Notes under the pieces: generated by a model
Told to the model about the DNA's origin: nothing
Databases searched by the model: none
Seen by the model: the letters and a program-made list of their open reading frames with translations, nothing else
Source: Siderastrea radians
Taxonomy: Eukaryota; Cnidaria; Anthozoa; Scleractinia; Rhizangiidae
Assembly: GCA_964017195.1 (NCBI GenBank)
Contig: OZ024890.1
Coordinates: 16,353,201-16,417,200, forward strand
Direction: 5' to 3'
DNA length: 64,000 nucleotides
Translations under genes and position numbers: made by a program
Shown here: positions 26,001 through 41,000 of the stretch, piece after piece
Layout: each line of letters begins with the position of its first letter
Numbering within the stretch: the stretch's first letter is position 1

Positions 26001-29000
26001 ACCTTGTGGTGTATTTGAACTTTATGTTAACAGCCATGTTATAATTAGAATTGGTCAAAATCCCGCCATCTAGACACTTTACCCGAGACAAAATCACTAC
26101 TGAAATTGCCATCATTTCTTTTTTCAGTGAATGGTGGCTATTCCCCGTGGGGAGATTGGTCACTGTGCAGTGTCACATGTGGCAGTGGAAAACAAAACAG
26201 GTTCAGGAACTGTACTAACCCTGTGCCTAGTTATGGAGGAGCTGACTGTTCTGCATTAGGTGAACCTACCGAGACCAAAGCCTGCTACCTCAAAGTTTGT
26301 CCACCAGGACGTAAGTTTATTCATTATTCTTTTTTTAGCCTTTCCTCCACGTAATTCACATTTATATAGTCTGTAAGTGTGCAGCTGCAGTCTTCGGACT
26401 CTGCTGACTCAGGTAAATGCATCATAATTATGAAAATTTAGGTGGCAGCTCAAAACATGCTGTTTAACAAAAAGTCTTCAACCCTATTAAATCAAACTCT
26501 AGTGAATTTAAACTCATACAATGTCTGTTGCAACTTGCTCAGAAGCAGAATTTTAAATATTATATTACTTAACTTGAGTAACAAAGCATTTGCTCACTAG
26601 TTCTTGTCTTTTTTCAACAGCTCCAGAAACTGGTTGGTCTGAATGTTCCAAGACCTGTGGTGGGGGTCAAAAGTTCAAGATAGTCAACAATGTCAAACAG
26701 GTGTTGCCATGTAACACACTACCTTGCCCAGGTTTGGCCTTGTTCAACTGAATATCATTTAATGCAGACACAATGTGTCCCCATTCCCATCGTCAGTCAG
26801 AACCCATGTCTCTTTTTTGGAGGCTTATTCCTCAGTTTAATACCCACTTACAAAATAAGTATTAAACTACTTTTTGTGGAGCAGTTATGAGATCACATAG
26901 ATCTCTTCATTAATAATAATTAGTTGGTGCTCCTGTATGCAGATTGCCATTTCATCTGTACTTCCAAGACTCATGGTACTTCTAAAATGGCATTTCATTG
27001 AATTTATTGTGTGGTGCACAAAAGTGTGGCCATTTTGAATTAATTTGCTATCCTTGGATCATAGTTTAGGGAAGGCTCAATCTCCTAGAAAACCAACTGA
27101 AGTCAACTTGCCTTGGGTTGGTTTTCTGTCCAGAATCTATTTCCAAATTTACGATTGGACAAATATGTGAATTAACTTACATTAATTTTGTAAGGTTGCT
27201 GTCCTTCTGTGCATCTACGTAATACATTTATTTAGTGATACATGTGCATATGAAGTACTCAAAACATTTGTCTAAAGTTGTTTTTCTTTTCTAACATTGA
27301 CTGTCAAATCATTGTGTTTCTTGTTGTTGTCCTCTGCAGTAAATGGTGGCTTTACACTGTGGAGCAATTGGACAGAGTGTACCACAAGCTGCGGTGGGGG
27401 CATCACGTCCAGGACACGGACGTGCACCAACCCAATACCCATGTACGGAGGGCTGTCGTGTACTGGTAAACCTGTGGAAACTAAAGAATGCAACTTACAG
27501 CCTTGTCCATCTCCTAAGAGTAAGTGAAGCCTCTGGATCTTACATTTTGTCAACGAACTCTAGGACCTACATGAACAGAGTAAAGTGCATGTCAAGTTCA
27601 GTTTTTCTGATGAATGAGTTATGTTTTCAAGTATGAGTGTAGTATATAAACAAACATCCAAGTGCTTGATGAAGGTGCTGAACACATTCTTTAAAGTTTA
27701 AGCAGAAAATCTTCTGATGCCACTGAAAAAAGTAAACCTTCTATTTGGTTGAGAAAAATGTTTTGCCTCCTTGACCCTTTTTGGACTGGCTTAGAGTGGA
27801 CAACTTGTACTTTAAATTTGATATTTCAAGCTTGGCCAAATTTTCTTCCCTCTGGCATTACAGTTGTTAGAATGTCAGCAGTGCATGCTCTCTGACATCC
27901 AGGTGTTATCATATTGATATGCAAAAACATGCCAATTTAACACAATCTTTTTCATTGTTGCAGTTCCCATTCGTTCTTGTCGTGAGTTTGTAGAACGCTG
28001 CCACAGTAAAACAGATGGCCTATACACCATCTACTTGCAAAAGGCAAACTCAGCAGAGACAGTCAATGTATACTGTGATATGACACATGATAATGGTGGT
28101 TGGACGCTATTGTTGACCAGTGCAAGCAACCGAGGATGGACCAAGGACAGTGTAAAAAGCAGGTAATGTTGATTTTAATCTTCTTTCCTCTTGTTTCCTT
28201 TTTTTGCCTTTTTTTTTTGCCCATTCCTCTTCTAAAAAGCTTATGTTTTTTTCTGCTGTCTGTTGGTTTTCTTTGCTGCTTTTAGGATTCTTTGCCTCTT
28301 TCACTTGCCTGTCTCATTTAGTACTGTGGTAGATATGTTGTAGTTCAATTTTATCCATGGTTCAATTTTTTATTTTCCTTTCGTTCTTTTTGTATGTAAA
28401 TAATATAATGATGAATATAAAACAAAAGAAAATAAATATTGAACCAAGGATAAAATTGAACTATAACAGACACACATAGCAGTATTCCTTCACACTGTAG
28501 GTAGCTGGCCTTCTGATATTATGCAATGGTGTGATTTTGCACGATCAATCTTGAATCCCATCCAATTGCATAATCCATAAGAAATCTTATAATTGATAAA
28601 AAATGCATAAGCTGGACAAAATAAACATAAAATGCTAATTTAAGGCTATTTAGAATTGGAAGTTGCACAGCCTCTGATATCTTCAATGTTGTTGTGAATC
28701 TAATGACAGTACGTGTTTTATATAAATTATGTGAAATCTTCTCTAGAGAAATTGCGTCATTTGCTGCATAATAGACCTTTTCTGCCGCATAATGTGACCT
28801 CCTGGAAATTCCGCATAATTTCCCAATATTTTTCGCACACTGTCAGAAGGCCTGTGTAGGTGTGAGACATGTACATGTATGACTCTGTACATGTATCGTC
28901 AATACTTTGTACATGTATCTTCAATATGATGACAAAATTAATGTCCATACCTACCTATGTATCTGTTTCCCCACTCACTAATCTTCCTACATACACCAAT

Positions 29001-32000
29001 CGTCAGGAACATCTTACCTTTTCCATCGTTTTACTCCCACTACCAGGAGCAAACATGTGAAAAACCATGTGAAATAGTGTGTGAAAAAGTGGTAATTTTC
29101 ACATGGTATTCACATGTTTTTCACACTTATTTCACATGAAATTCCACATGCATGTGAAATTTTGCCATGTGAAAGGCATGTGAAAACAATGTGAAAAAGG
29201 GTGTGAAAAATGTTATCCCTTTCACACAGTGTTTCACATGCTCTATCAGACAAGTTCACACACCAAACAATTGTGAAATACCGTGTGAAATGGTGGTTGT
29301 TTTCACACAGTATTCATACGTTTTTCACCTGATAATTTCATATGCACATGTGAAATTTTACCATGTGAAAGGCATGTGAAAAGAGTGTGAAAGACATGTG
29401 AAAAAAATTACCTTTTCACACAGTGTTTCACATGCTCTGTCAGAAAAGAAAGATAGGGAAACTTTCATTATCCTAGTATGGAATTTTCTGGGATATTACC
29501 AATGCTACACAAGATCTTGGCATCCTACCTAGCTATAGATTTCATATGTACAAAACAGCAAAATATAACAGGATACAAGAAAATACTGGACATGAAATTA
29601 CTTTCACAGTGCATTTTTATTTATTGTAAATTCTTTTTTTGTTACACGTAGCAGCTGCTATATAATAGAAACTTGCATGGACCAATTCCCAAAAACTATA
29701 GTGACCATTTGTCAGTCAAAAAGAAAACATAAGTTTGCACTTGTGTTGTCAGAATTGCAACATTACTGTAATTTCCAACATTATTTTGTATCTTAAATTG
29801 TTTGTTCCACACTTAGCTGAGATGAACTGGACAGGGGTTTGATGTCTGTTCAAGCTGTCGGAAAGCTTTTGTAATCATTCAGCTGATGTGCAAAACTGCA
29901 GTAGCTGCAACAGAACAAAACATAAATACTTAAATATCTGTTCTTGTTATATAATCTTAAATCCATGCCAGCATTTAAAGTAATCTAGCTCACTAACCGC
30001 TTTTAAATCAAGATTGATTAATTTTAATAACAACAGACAATCCTAATTCTCAACGAGTGCTAAAAGTTCAGCAAGCTTGGCATGTAGTTTTTCTAGTTCA
30101 CTGTGAAACTGTTTGTTCAAAATTTAAAATTTGGAAGGACTCTAATTGGCAAAAATGTTCTCAGTTGTTCTCACAAGAGTGTCTGAGAGTGAAGCAGAAA
30201 CCGGTCGTTTCGCCTACAGGTCGATTCGCCTACAAGCCGATTCGCCTACACTTAGGTTGATTCGCCTACGCGATCTGAGTTGTTTCGCGTACACATAGAG
30301 GCGATTCGCCAACACAAAGAAATACCGATAGAGGTGTAAGTTTACCTCGTGATCAACATCAATCTTTTAAGTGTCGTTTAAGAAAAGGGGGCGAGGTATC
30401 TCTTCTAGGCTTAATTGTCGTAGACTCTTTAGTAACTGAACTGTTCTTAGCTTCATTAGTAGGACGACAATGCTCTGTTTGACAAGGTGATTGCCCTCCT
30501 TGAAGGAGTGCAAATTGTTTCTTCAAGAAAGTGATTACTAAATTAAACATCTTAGAGCAACAAACAATCAATTTTAGAAAAAAATTCGATGGGTACTCCT
30601 GATGGAGTTTGCTCCAGACTTCACGCAACTTTTACTTTACAGTTTGAGGATTGTTCATTTGTGAATACGCCAACGATGCAATATACCGGTAGATGGCAAC
30701 GCCGTAGATAGATCGATAAGAGAAACTCGCAAGATGAACAGTAAGAATCGTTTTATCACAGGTACTTTAAATTACGGTCTCTTTACAGTTTGAGTATAGT
30801 TTATTTGTCAAAACGCGAACGATGCGGTACAGATGGCAACGATAGATCGATAAGATAAACTAGGTTACAAGGTAAACTTACACTTGTATCGGTTATTTAT
30901 CGCGAAATTTTAACGCTTTTGTGTGTTAGCTGCTGCTGCTGACCGATGGCTCACTCTCCCCAGGTTTACTCGTTCAAATGATGGTGGCTGTTGATGTCTT
31001 TTAGAAGCAGCAAGGAATCGCTTAACTAGAGGAAGTCCAAGGGAAATTTGGGGAAATTTTCTTTCTCTAAAAGTTTGAATGAAATGGATTTCTTTTTGAA
31101 AAGTGGAACTAAAGGCTAGGATCAGAACAATATTTAATACTCGTTTGCACAAGAGCCTGTAATCTTCCCTCGTTCATGCTTGAACTAATAACAAACGGTA
31201 AACTTCAACTCAAAAATAGAAAGTTTTGGCAAAGAAACTTTGATTATAACAAAAAAACTCAATAAATGGAGCATTAAGTTAAATTTTAATGGACTAACTG
31301 TTTGTGAAAAACTTGTCTTATGTGAATTGAGGCATTTGTAATGGGTATATTTCACACTTATTTTCACATGGTTTAAAGACGAAAAAATTCACACGTATTT
31401 CACACTTATTTTCACATGACTTACAACATAAAAAATTCACACCCCATTTTTCACATGCATTTTTCACATGGCTTACACCATAAAAATTTCACACCCCATT
31501 TTTCACATGGATTTCTCACACGATAGAACAACACTGTTTTTTTCACACTATTTTTTCACGTGTTCATTTGAAAGTGTTCTTATTTCACACACTAAGAAAG
31601 AAGTTCACATGCATGTGAAACTTCAATTCTGTGTGTGAAACTTATTTCACACACAGAATTTCACATGCTTAATATATTTCACATGCATTTCACATGCATT
31701 TCACATGCATTTCACACATATTTCACACGTTTGCTCCTGGTAGTGATCCCTCCCTTTTCTTATGTTTTTCCTTTCATTCTTCTTTACCATGTTAAATTTG
31801 CATTTCTATTCTTTTCGTTCCCTCGCTTTTAGAAACACAGCAGAGCCTTCAGTCTCTAAGGATTACTCCATATTGGATGAGGGTGATACGATCAAGGCCA
31901 TAGCAGTTAGTCCATACTTCTTGTATCGACTGGAAGCAAGAGAGAGGGGTAGCAATGGTGGCATCTTTGTGGCACCGCAGAATAACAGGTTAACATTATT

Positions 32001-35000
32001 GAATGTACATGTTGCACAAAGCTGAAATTCTTGAACTGGGATTGGGGTCTGTCTGAAATGCCTGTATGCTTCTAGGTTGTAGCTTTTTGATCATCTGGTT
32101 TCTGAAGCATGAAGCTAAGCAACCTCGATGGGTTGGTAGTCCATCAGGGGGTTAGGCCCAGCATTTTGTTTTACCAGTTCCTATTTATGCACCTAGGCTG
32201 GGAAAGACAAATTAATATGTAAAATAACAGCAGTAGAAAATTCTAGACTAAAGAAGTAGTGCGATAGTACAGAGACCAATTCTAACATTAGATCACTGAC
32301 CCCCTGATCTTCTTATTGAAAGTCTGATACACTTTACACTACACCACTGTTCTTCCACTATGTGCTTCTAACCTTATGGCCATTTCCCTTAACTTTCCCT
32401 ACAAAGATCTTTTGTGATGAAAGTGATGGAGACACTTATGCTGTGCATGCAGTATGCATGTACAGGTATATCATTTCATATTAATTTCTTTACAGACAAT
32501 CATGAACAACATAATGGATGTTAGCTAGTACCGTAATATTGTCTTTTTATTTTATTTAGCCTCACAACCTCAAATTGTGCACAAACTGGATCAGTCAACC
32601 TACTAAAGAAGTTTGGCACTTGGCCTGAAGACCAAAAAGGTATTGGCAAACGTCTGCCATACCTGTCCACTGATGACAAGTCTCTGTTGACGACAAGTGA
32701 CTGTAACAGCCCGACCAAATATGGGACAATTGTGTCTACGGCTGCAGAACATCATCCAGCTCAGTGGATTGCTGGTGATGCTGAGAACCCAGGAATCATT
32801 TGGTATTGGATTAAAGAGTCTTCTACTATGTTACAAGGTGAGCGGGCATACATTGCACGTCTAGGGGAACATGCATATTAAAAAGCAACAGCATCTCTAA
32901 AGCTGAGCGTAAGTATGAGTAGCATCATTAGAGAAAAAGATACTGACATATTCTTACCTGCACTGGTACATATATGAGTAATAAAAAATACTTTGCAGCA
33001 AGATTATTGGTCCTGGTTGTGAAGTAATATCTAATGATGCATAGTATGATTGTGCATTTCTTCATTAAGCATCTTAGAAATACATGTATTGTTTTTTTTC
33101 CCTGCCAGTTGAGGTTATTCTTTTTCCAAAAAGAGGTTTTGTTGATTTTTATTATTTCAACTTTTCCTATGCAGCTCCTGTAGGTGGCAAGCCAGACCCA
33201 ATGTGTCCATCTCCAGGTATGGATTGAAGTTGTCAATAATAACATGTAGTCATGATAACTTTTTCTTGGAAAAACATGCACACCAGGCAAATTAATAAAG
33301 ATCCTATTTCTGTAACACTAGTCAGAGCTGAGTACAATCTGGTCTTACAGTTTATTTTGGCTGTAAGTTGTAGTTTCAATTTGTGTAGAACCAAGAAGTT
33401 TGACATTGGTGTGTAGTTCAAAGCAATAAGTCCTCAAAACCTAGTAGCGAGCTTAAGCAGTGATGACTACGATGGCAAGGAAAACATCCTTGAAAAGAAC
33501 AGTTAAAAACATAAATAATCCATGAAAAATACTTGTCCTCTTTGTGGTTATTCCAAGGTGTTCGATGTAACTGAACTATTCGCTACCAAGAGGAACTGAC
33601 TTTTTTCTTTTAAAAGAGAAGAAAAACTGAAACTACTAAGGAAACTTCGTGTCCTTCATAAAACTATGAATTTGTCCATTTCACATTATTTTGTTGTTTT
33701 GCAGAGGGTGTGCAAAAAAATGTGACAAGATGTACATGCAGAGTAATTGTATTGCTAAAAGAATCCTTCTCCATGCTGTAGTCATCATGCTTGTTTTAGC
33801 TCCCTGATGATGCCCCTAACATACTTATGGTATTTTTGGGAGCGACTGCATGCTGTGTACAGTGTATAAGTATGTAATGTCTCTTTGCAGTTCCTGGAGG
33901 ATATAATGAATGGTCTCAGTGGTCTGCCTGCCCAGTGTCCTGTGGTGGTGGCCGTCAAGTTAGGACCAGAAATTGCACCAATCCTGTACCACTCAATGGA
34001 GGTGCTGATTGCTCCGCAATAGGAGGCAACCTGGAAACAAAGATCTGCAGCCCACAAGCATGCCCAGGGGTTAAAGGTACAGTACAGTTGAAACCAATGA
34101 GAAAGGCCAAGTAATTTGGGCACCACTACACTTACATTCCAAAAAAATAATAATAATTTAATACCTCGTTACATTTGAGTTTGAAAATGGGTGATTCATA
34201 TGTCATACATTTAAAAGCTTTGTCCACAGTTCAGTTCCAATAGTTGTAATCCAATTATACATGCAATTGGAAGGGTCATAAAGGCATGTTTTAGGCTTTT
34301 CTTGGCTTCTAAATCTCATTGAAGTGAAATTAAGTAAGATTGCACTTGAAGGGCTGATGCCTCTTGTTTATGGGACAAAATATCAAAACTGAAGTGTACT
34401 ATAGTTGCAGTTTCCTGAATTGATAACAAGTGTCAAATCACTTAACAGCCATCAAAATCATGCCTTAACTGGCCATTTTGATCAGTAGGCAAAGGCTTGT
34501 TCATAATTTTACCTTACTGACTAAGTGCTTTTCACTTGACCTTGAAGTTGGTTAATAGTGCAATGTACAACAGTATATAACCATATCTCTTTTCACATTT
34601 CTTATTAATTTGCATACCTTTTGAGATCAAATATCCAATTAGAAATTAAGGACAGCTTCTGAAAAGTAAATCAAGGGCACAAGTGAACTTCAGTTGATTT
34701 TCTGGGATCTATCCTTCAATCCTGAATAGAAGGTTGACCAATGAAAGGATGAAAATTGATTTAAAATCATGGTAACACCCATGCATGTTGTGCTGTCTGG
34801 TGAGGTTGACAAAATGGTAGACTGAACAGGCAACCTGTAATTCAGTATTAATTTTAACTGCTAGAGGTTGTTAATAAACTGAACTGAACTGAGCAAGGCT
34901 TAGCCTTTTTTATGACCATGCATCCTCACTCCTGTTATACATATCTCTTGTAAAATTCATTCTATCTTTTGTGGGGTTTGTTGTCACAGTTGATGGCAAA

Positions 35001-38000
35001 TACACTGAATGGAGCCAATGGTCAGAGTGCACAGCAACTTGTGGTGGGGGAACACAAATGCGTAATCGCTCCTGCACCAACCCTCCACCTCAGAATGGAG
35101 GAAAGTCTTGTTTGGATCAGGGCTTGGGAACAGAGCTTGAAACCCAAATGTGCAATGTCCAGCCTTGCCCGAGTGAGTTGGTTTGATGTAAAATATGGAA
35201 AATGTTTAATGGCATAATGGTTTTTCCAAAATATTTACACGTACATTCAAGTCAAAAAAGGAAAAAGAAAGCATATTAATCCACAAACAATACAATCCAA
35301 TGATATTCTGGATAAAGGGGAAATATTTCTTTTATTTTTGGACACCATGCATATTATGACACCACATGCTTAAGCCTAGTACAATACTCTAGGAGGACTC
35401 GCTAAATGAAAATTTCTGGGATACCAGTGATCAGAATTGAGTACTGTTTTTAAGCTCGCCAGTGTTATCTCCAAGACTCCATTTCGATGCATTGATTATA
35501 TTTCTTACAGTTTACTTACATACAGTAGTGTACCTTGTTTCAGGTGTTTTGGTGGGTGTCTTAGCAACTGTGGAGTTCTAAAAAGCCAGAAAATGTGACC
35601 GATTTTGTATGGATTGTAGAAACACAATTTCAGACATAGCTGAATGTGGCTATCCAGATTAGACCTTTAGGTTGAATGAATTGTTCTCTAAATTTTGTGG
35701 AACATCAACTACTTTTAATTAGTGAAGCCATGGTGATGATGATGATGATGATAATGATGATGACGATATTCTCCATTGGTGTTGTAGCTCATTTTGTTAT
35801 AATATATTTCTCTGTTATGCAGGCATCTGTGTACCTCCTTGCCAGAATGGTGGCACGTGTGTAAACTCCAAGTGTCAATGCAGTCAAGGCCTTTATGAAG
35901 GAAACTACTGTCAGACCCGTAAGCGCTTACTATAGTTAAATATGGTCTTACTTAAAAGGCTGAACATTAGTGACCAGTTAAGTTCAAAACGGTAAATTGT
36001 AGGTAATACTATTTTTCAATTTGATGAATGGCTGCCATTCGCATATGTGCATTGAAATGATATGTACGTTGTAATTTCTTAAAGTAATGTTCAACTAAGA
36101 AATAATGGATGTGTATTCTGGACATCACATCTCTCTCATCTTTGAGTTTTCCCAACAGAATGTCAAATCTGAATATTGAGCCAACAGTCCACTAAGTAAA
36201 ATGTTATCATTAGAATACTACAGTACCTTATTCTGGTGTCTGATGTCTTGATGCCTTGATTTCTTTGGTAAACTCTTCTTTTTTTTGGGGGGGGGGGGTG
36301 GTAAATTTATCACAATAATTTTCTTTGCCACATCTTTGTTTTCATGTCTTTGGTCAACTGTCATTCGAACCTAGTGTTATTCATGATTACCTGAGTCCAT
36401 TTGCAAGTAAATTACTCTTCTTGTTAATTACAGCCATTTGTAAAGTCCCTTGTCAGAATGGCGGTACATGTGCCATGCCTAATCAATGTAAATGCCCAGC
36501 TGGATACAAAACCATCACTTGCAGCTTGCGTGAGTATTGTAGTGTTTTGTGTGTACAGTATTTCATATCAGTATTCGCAATATTTACCCTTGATACAGTC
36601 CTTAACAAAATGCAAGTGTACCCCTTTAACAGCCAATGTGTGTTATCAAGTTGACCCTTCTCAATAACACACAAGTTAATTTGAAGCACAAATATTGTGA
36701 TGCAATAGTCCATTTTTGAATTGGCTTTAGCCTCTTCTTCAAAGTAAGGTCTGTGGTACAGCCTTACAGATGAATGTGAGTTTATGTGCATGTGAGAGAA
36801 AGGTTGTGCATCAAAACTCCTTTTAAATAAGAGGTTTGAAGCCATTTTAAAATAGGTTTTAGAGCCTCTGGATGGCTGACAGTTCCTATTCGTCTGTCAG
36901 TTCCTATGCATTCACATGGACAATAAGCCTTGTCATACACATTCTAGTTTTTAGAAAGCAAGACTAAGCAACATGTGCATTTAAATTTGTGTGTTTCAAT
37001 GATTATTTACATGTATGCTACAGCTTAAAATCAGATTAAACGTGTTTAAGTCTGAACACTAATTTAGAAACAGTGTCTTAACAATTTCCAGCTCCCAATT
37101 AATTCCAACAATTTTTGTCTTTTATGTCAGCTGTTTGCCAAAAAGTGTGTCAAAATGGAGGAAAATGCGTTGCCCCAAACAAGTGTCAATGTCAACCAGG
37201 ATACTCTGGGCAGTGGTGTGAGATCTGTAAGTACTGATTTAAAGGAATGTTCTTTCAGACAGCTTATTGGCTGAAGTTTCATGCATGCTATATTGTTAGC
37301 ATCATGCAGGATTAATCTCAGACTCACAGATCAAAGTTTCTTTCCTACATAGCTCGGAACTATTAGAGTGATAAATGCAGGGTCCGAAATTGCGACCAGC
37401 TGGTTGCCATTGCGACTGAAAATTGAGTGTTGGCGACCAGAATTTCAAGGCTAGTTGCCAGCAGGCGACTAACTTTCAGCGCCTTGTTAATGTTTTGAAC
37501 CGGCACTCAAGGAATTAATTTCGTTTTAAATGGAAAAATTTTGCATTTGATTTCCAGCAGAAACTTAATCTCCATAGAAAATAATTTAGATCAAAAATGA
37601 AGGTAAGATTCCTGTGAAATGACCTCCACAACAGTTGTACTCCACGTGCTGTCATCAACATTTAGCAGCCGCCATGCTTTCAGCGGTTTGATCTTACAGC
37701 CATACCATGGGCGCATTGCATAAACACGTGCTTTCCTTTCGCTACTGAATATTCAATGAAACGTCGTGTTTCCTGGTGCTCTATAAACTTTCGAGAACGC
37801 TTTATAGACAGGAAGACCAGAAAGCGCAAAGAAGTTCATTCAAGGTTCATCAGTGGAAGTTGATCTGTCCAAGTTATCTAAAGACAACCCGCTCGGTACA
37901 AGTGTAATCCCAGGCAACATTTGCAGTAAACCTAAAGCCGGCAACCCGTGGCACCGCAAGTAACCAGGCAGTCTGACTCTTGCATTCGTTCACAAGTTAG

Positions 38001-41000
38001 ATTATGTTTTGAGTGAAGAAGCATCTTAAAAAACTTTGTGTTTTTGTGTTTCGCTGGGAAGAAAAATTTTACGGACACTAAGTTCTTGGCGACCAGAATT
38101 TTCCATCTGGCGACTGAAAAAAAAATTTCAGTAGCCACTTGGCACCCGCATAAAAAAGTTAATTTCGGACCCTGAAATGAATGAGACAACTTTTTATAGT
38201 GGGTGTGCATAAGAGTGCATTTCCGTATCCAGCTTAGTGGTTTGTAGCCACAGTGGGCACTTGAAAAGTGAAAATCACATCTGCCAGCATACTGATTAGG
38301 TGGCTGTTTATGCAGCGAGTCATCCAGGAGGCAACTGCTGAACTTATCACACAATCAATGCTGTAAGCCCTACCAGTGATAAGAATAAAGGAAGTGATCA
38401 CCAAGGATAAAATGTCTTGATATTTAGACAAATTCTCCTAACTAGTTTCTGAAGAAATGTTTGGAGAACAGTAAGGAGAATATGCATTTATATCTCAGGG
38501 CTTAAAGGGTTAAGTTACCAGCATGGAAGGGCTTTAAAACTTGGGACACCAGAATTAGCTTTCCAGCACCATAATCACTAAGGACGTGTGAGTAGTAGAT
38601 TTTTCTGAGCCTGCCCTCCAACTAGCCAAGTCAGCTACAACTTACTTTTCGGTTCATTAAAAAGCAAGAAAAGATGGATCTATGTTCCACATGTCATTGC
38701 TATTATTACTGTGGCAATTGTATTAGATGTGCACCGCTTCCGAAAACTCAAACTAAATTGATTTCATTAATTTTCCAGCCACCTGCAAACCTGACTGCCT
38801 CAATGGTGGAACGTGTGTTAACAGCAAGTGTGTTTGTGCTCCTGGATATTCAGGGTCTAACTGCAACATAGGTGAGGAGAAAAGGGTTTCTCCCTTAAGT
38901 ACACAGCCCAGGGAAGGGGGGGGGGAGGGGAGGAGGGGAGGTACTCCCTTATATCCCTTACACGGGGATGTGTCGCTGGACAGGGTATGATTTTTGGCCT
39001 CTTTGTCCTAAACAGGGTATATAATTTTATGTGTCTGTCCTAACCAGGGTGTGCATTTTGTCATTTGTCCTGAACAGGGACAGGGACCCTGTTTATTATT
39101 ATTATTATTATTATAATTGTTATTATTATTATTATTATTAACATCGAGGGTGTTGTCCTACACAGTGTAGGTATTTTAGGGCTTTTTTTATCCTAAACAG
39201 GGTCAGGGTTTCAAACCCTCAGTGGCACCCCTATACCCAAACATGGGTCAAGTGCCCCCCCCCCCCCCTTACGGGGGTACAGAGTAATGTTGTGTTATCT
39301 AGTACCTTATGCACTGGTAAAATAATGATTTTGACGCTATCTACAGTATTTTTATTTTCACATTTCTCACAAGAATTTATTGCTCACTCAAGTTAAAATG
39401 TATTTCCTTTAATTTCCAAGAGTCTCAATACTGACCATTATTGCAATAATTTTAAAGCGTTCATGTATCGGCCCAAATCAACCAATACAATTAATGTATA
39501 GCAAACAAACAAAGAGAATTGATACATGTAATTTGGAGGACTGAAAGGATGGATGTAAATTCTTGATTTGTTTTGCCGATATCTTCTTTTGACAGTTTCT
39601 CCATGCAACATTGGTAAACCAGAAGGACCTTGCCAAATTGACGTTCAACAGGAAGTGGACAAGGCTTCGGTCAATGAGCAGAACTCTCCTTGTATCGGTT
39701 TCTTACAAAGCGTCCTTGCTCACTGTAGCTACAGGAACATGTCTCACTTATATTCAAGAACGAACTGTGAGCAAATGTGCGGTAGGTTATAGATTTACAA
39801 TGTTTTCAAGAATTCACTCTCATCACTCGCGTTTGCGTAAGAGCGAAAAGTTGATCACTGGTTGTTTAAGAAAGATTATCAGAAATGCAGAGTGGCGTTT
39901 AGACGAGGAATGATTTAAATGAGGGCCACAGGTTTTTAAGTTATGCCTTTTGGTATTTTACTCTCTTTATGTAAAGTTGTTAACCCTTTAATGCCCAGTG
40001 TCAGCATATAAATACTCCTTACCAATCGCCATACATTTGTTGTAGTGCTAGTTGGGAGAAGTTGTTGAAATATTAAGAGTTACTGGTGATGATTCCCTTA
40101 GTTCTCAACACCTGTGCCCTTAATTGTGCATTGATTTTACAAGGAGAAATCTGATGCTGGTCACTATTGGGTCCTTAAATTGCCACTGGGACCAGAATTT
40201 TGGTATTCCATATTTTTGCATTTTCGAAAATAGTCTGTGGTTGTTAGTCACCATGCCAAATTTCAAGTCATTACGAAGACTGGAAGTCACTTTTTTCGGA
40301 CGGTTTTTGTCGAGATTTTACGGCCGCCATTACTGGCCCTTGTTCCGGAAGCTGGCTTGCGAATTAGCGGAAGTGGCGTTAGAGGCTCACCTCAAAGCTA
40401 ATACCTTCATACGTTTACTTGCCGCGAGAAATTTAACTGTCGTGGAGGGAAGATTTCCTGCCAACTGTTTGCTGTACGGCCTTGAAATTTTCGTTGCTGC
40501 AGAAGTTATAAAGGGCATTACTTGTGTTGTACAGTGCTACAACAATAAATCCAACCACCGAGCTGGTATTTCGCTTCATCAAAGCCTTGCGAGCGGACCC
40601 GCAATGGAAAAATGAATAATTTTTGTAATCACACACAGTGCAAATTTCAACCCGAGAGGTATTTTTGTCGGCTGTTCTGATCACTTCACGGACGAGTGTT
40701 TCCAGAGGGTTGTTCATGTCGAAGGATCCCAGAGGTCGATTATTCCATTGTCCATTCCAATTATATGGAAAAAAAGATCCGGAAAAAACGACAAGAAAGG
40801 TACCTAATCTTAACGCAGTTGAAGTGATAGTTTGTTTCTTTTTCAACACATCCACCATTGAGCAAAACTTATTTTCTTTTAACGTATTTTAAAGTTTATT
40901 TTTCTTGTGGAAAACCCTTTCAGTTCTGCCGTCTGCTAGGGCGAAGATCTTCGGCGTAGTCCTCATAAAATGCATCCTGGGCGAATGCAGGACCGCCGCG

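Larger units (their letters stand above)
19195..26127 (+). other. Introns between TSP1 repeats
   Basis: Intron sizes range from about 250 bases to 1.27 kb. Those at 19934-20575, 20753-21855 and 23940-25204 carry the small mobile elements listed separately. The introns at 19195-19756, 22033-22536, 22708-23158, 23330-23762 and 25811-26127 hold nothing I recognise, and no extra TSP1 exon was found in them. Confidence 0.55.

Noticed and set aside
28868..28920. Repeated TGTACATGTA words
   Set aside because: Short palindromic words scattered through several introns; no array or element boundaries.
33717..33780. Possible exon after TTTTGCAG
   Set aside because: Open only to a TAG, without a usable donor; the TSP1 exon at 33891 joins exon 31 in frame without it.
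40124..40615. 163-codon plus-strand frame
   Set aside because: It crosses the left border of a TTAA-flanked element and resembles no protein family; probably chance within transposon DNA.
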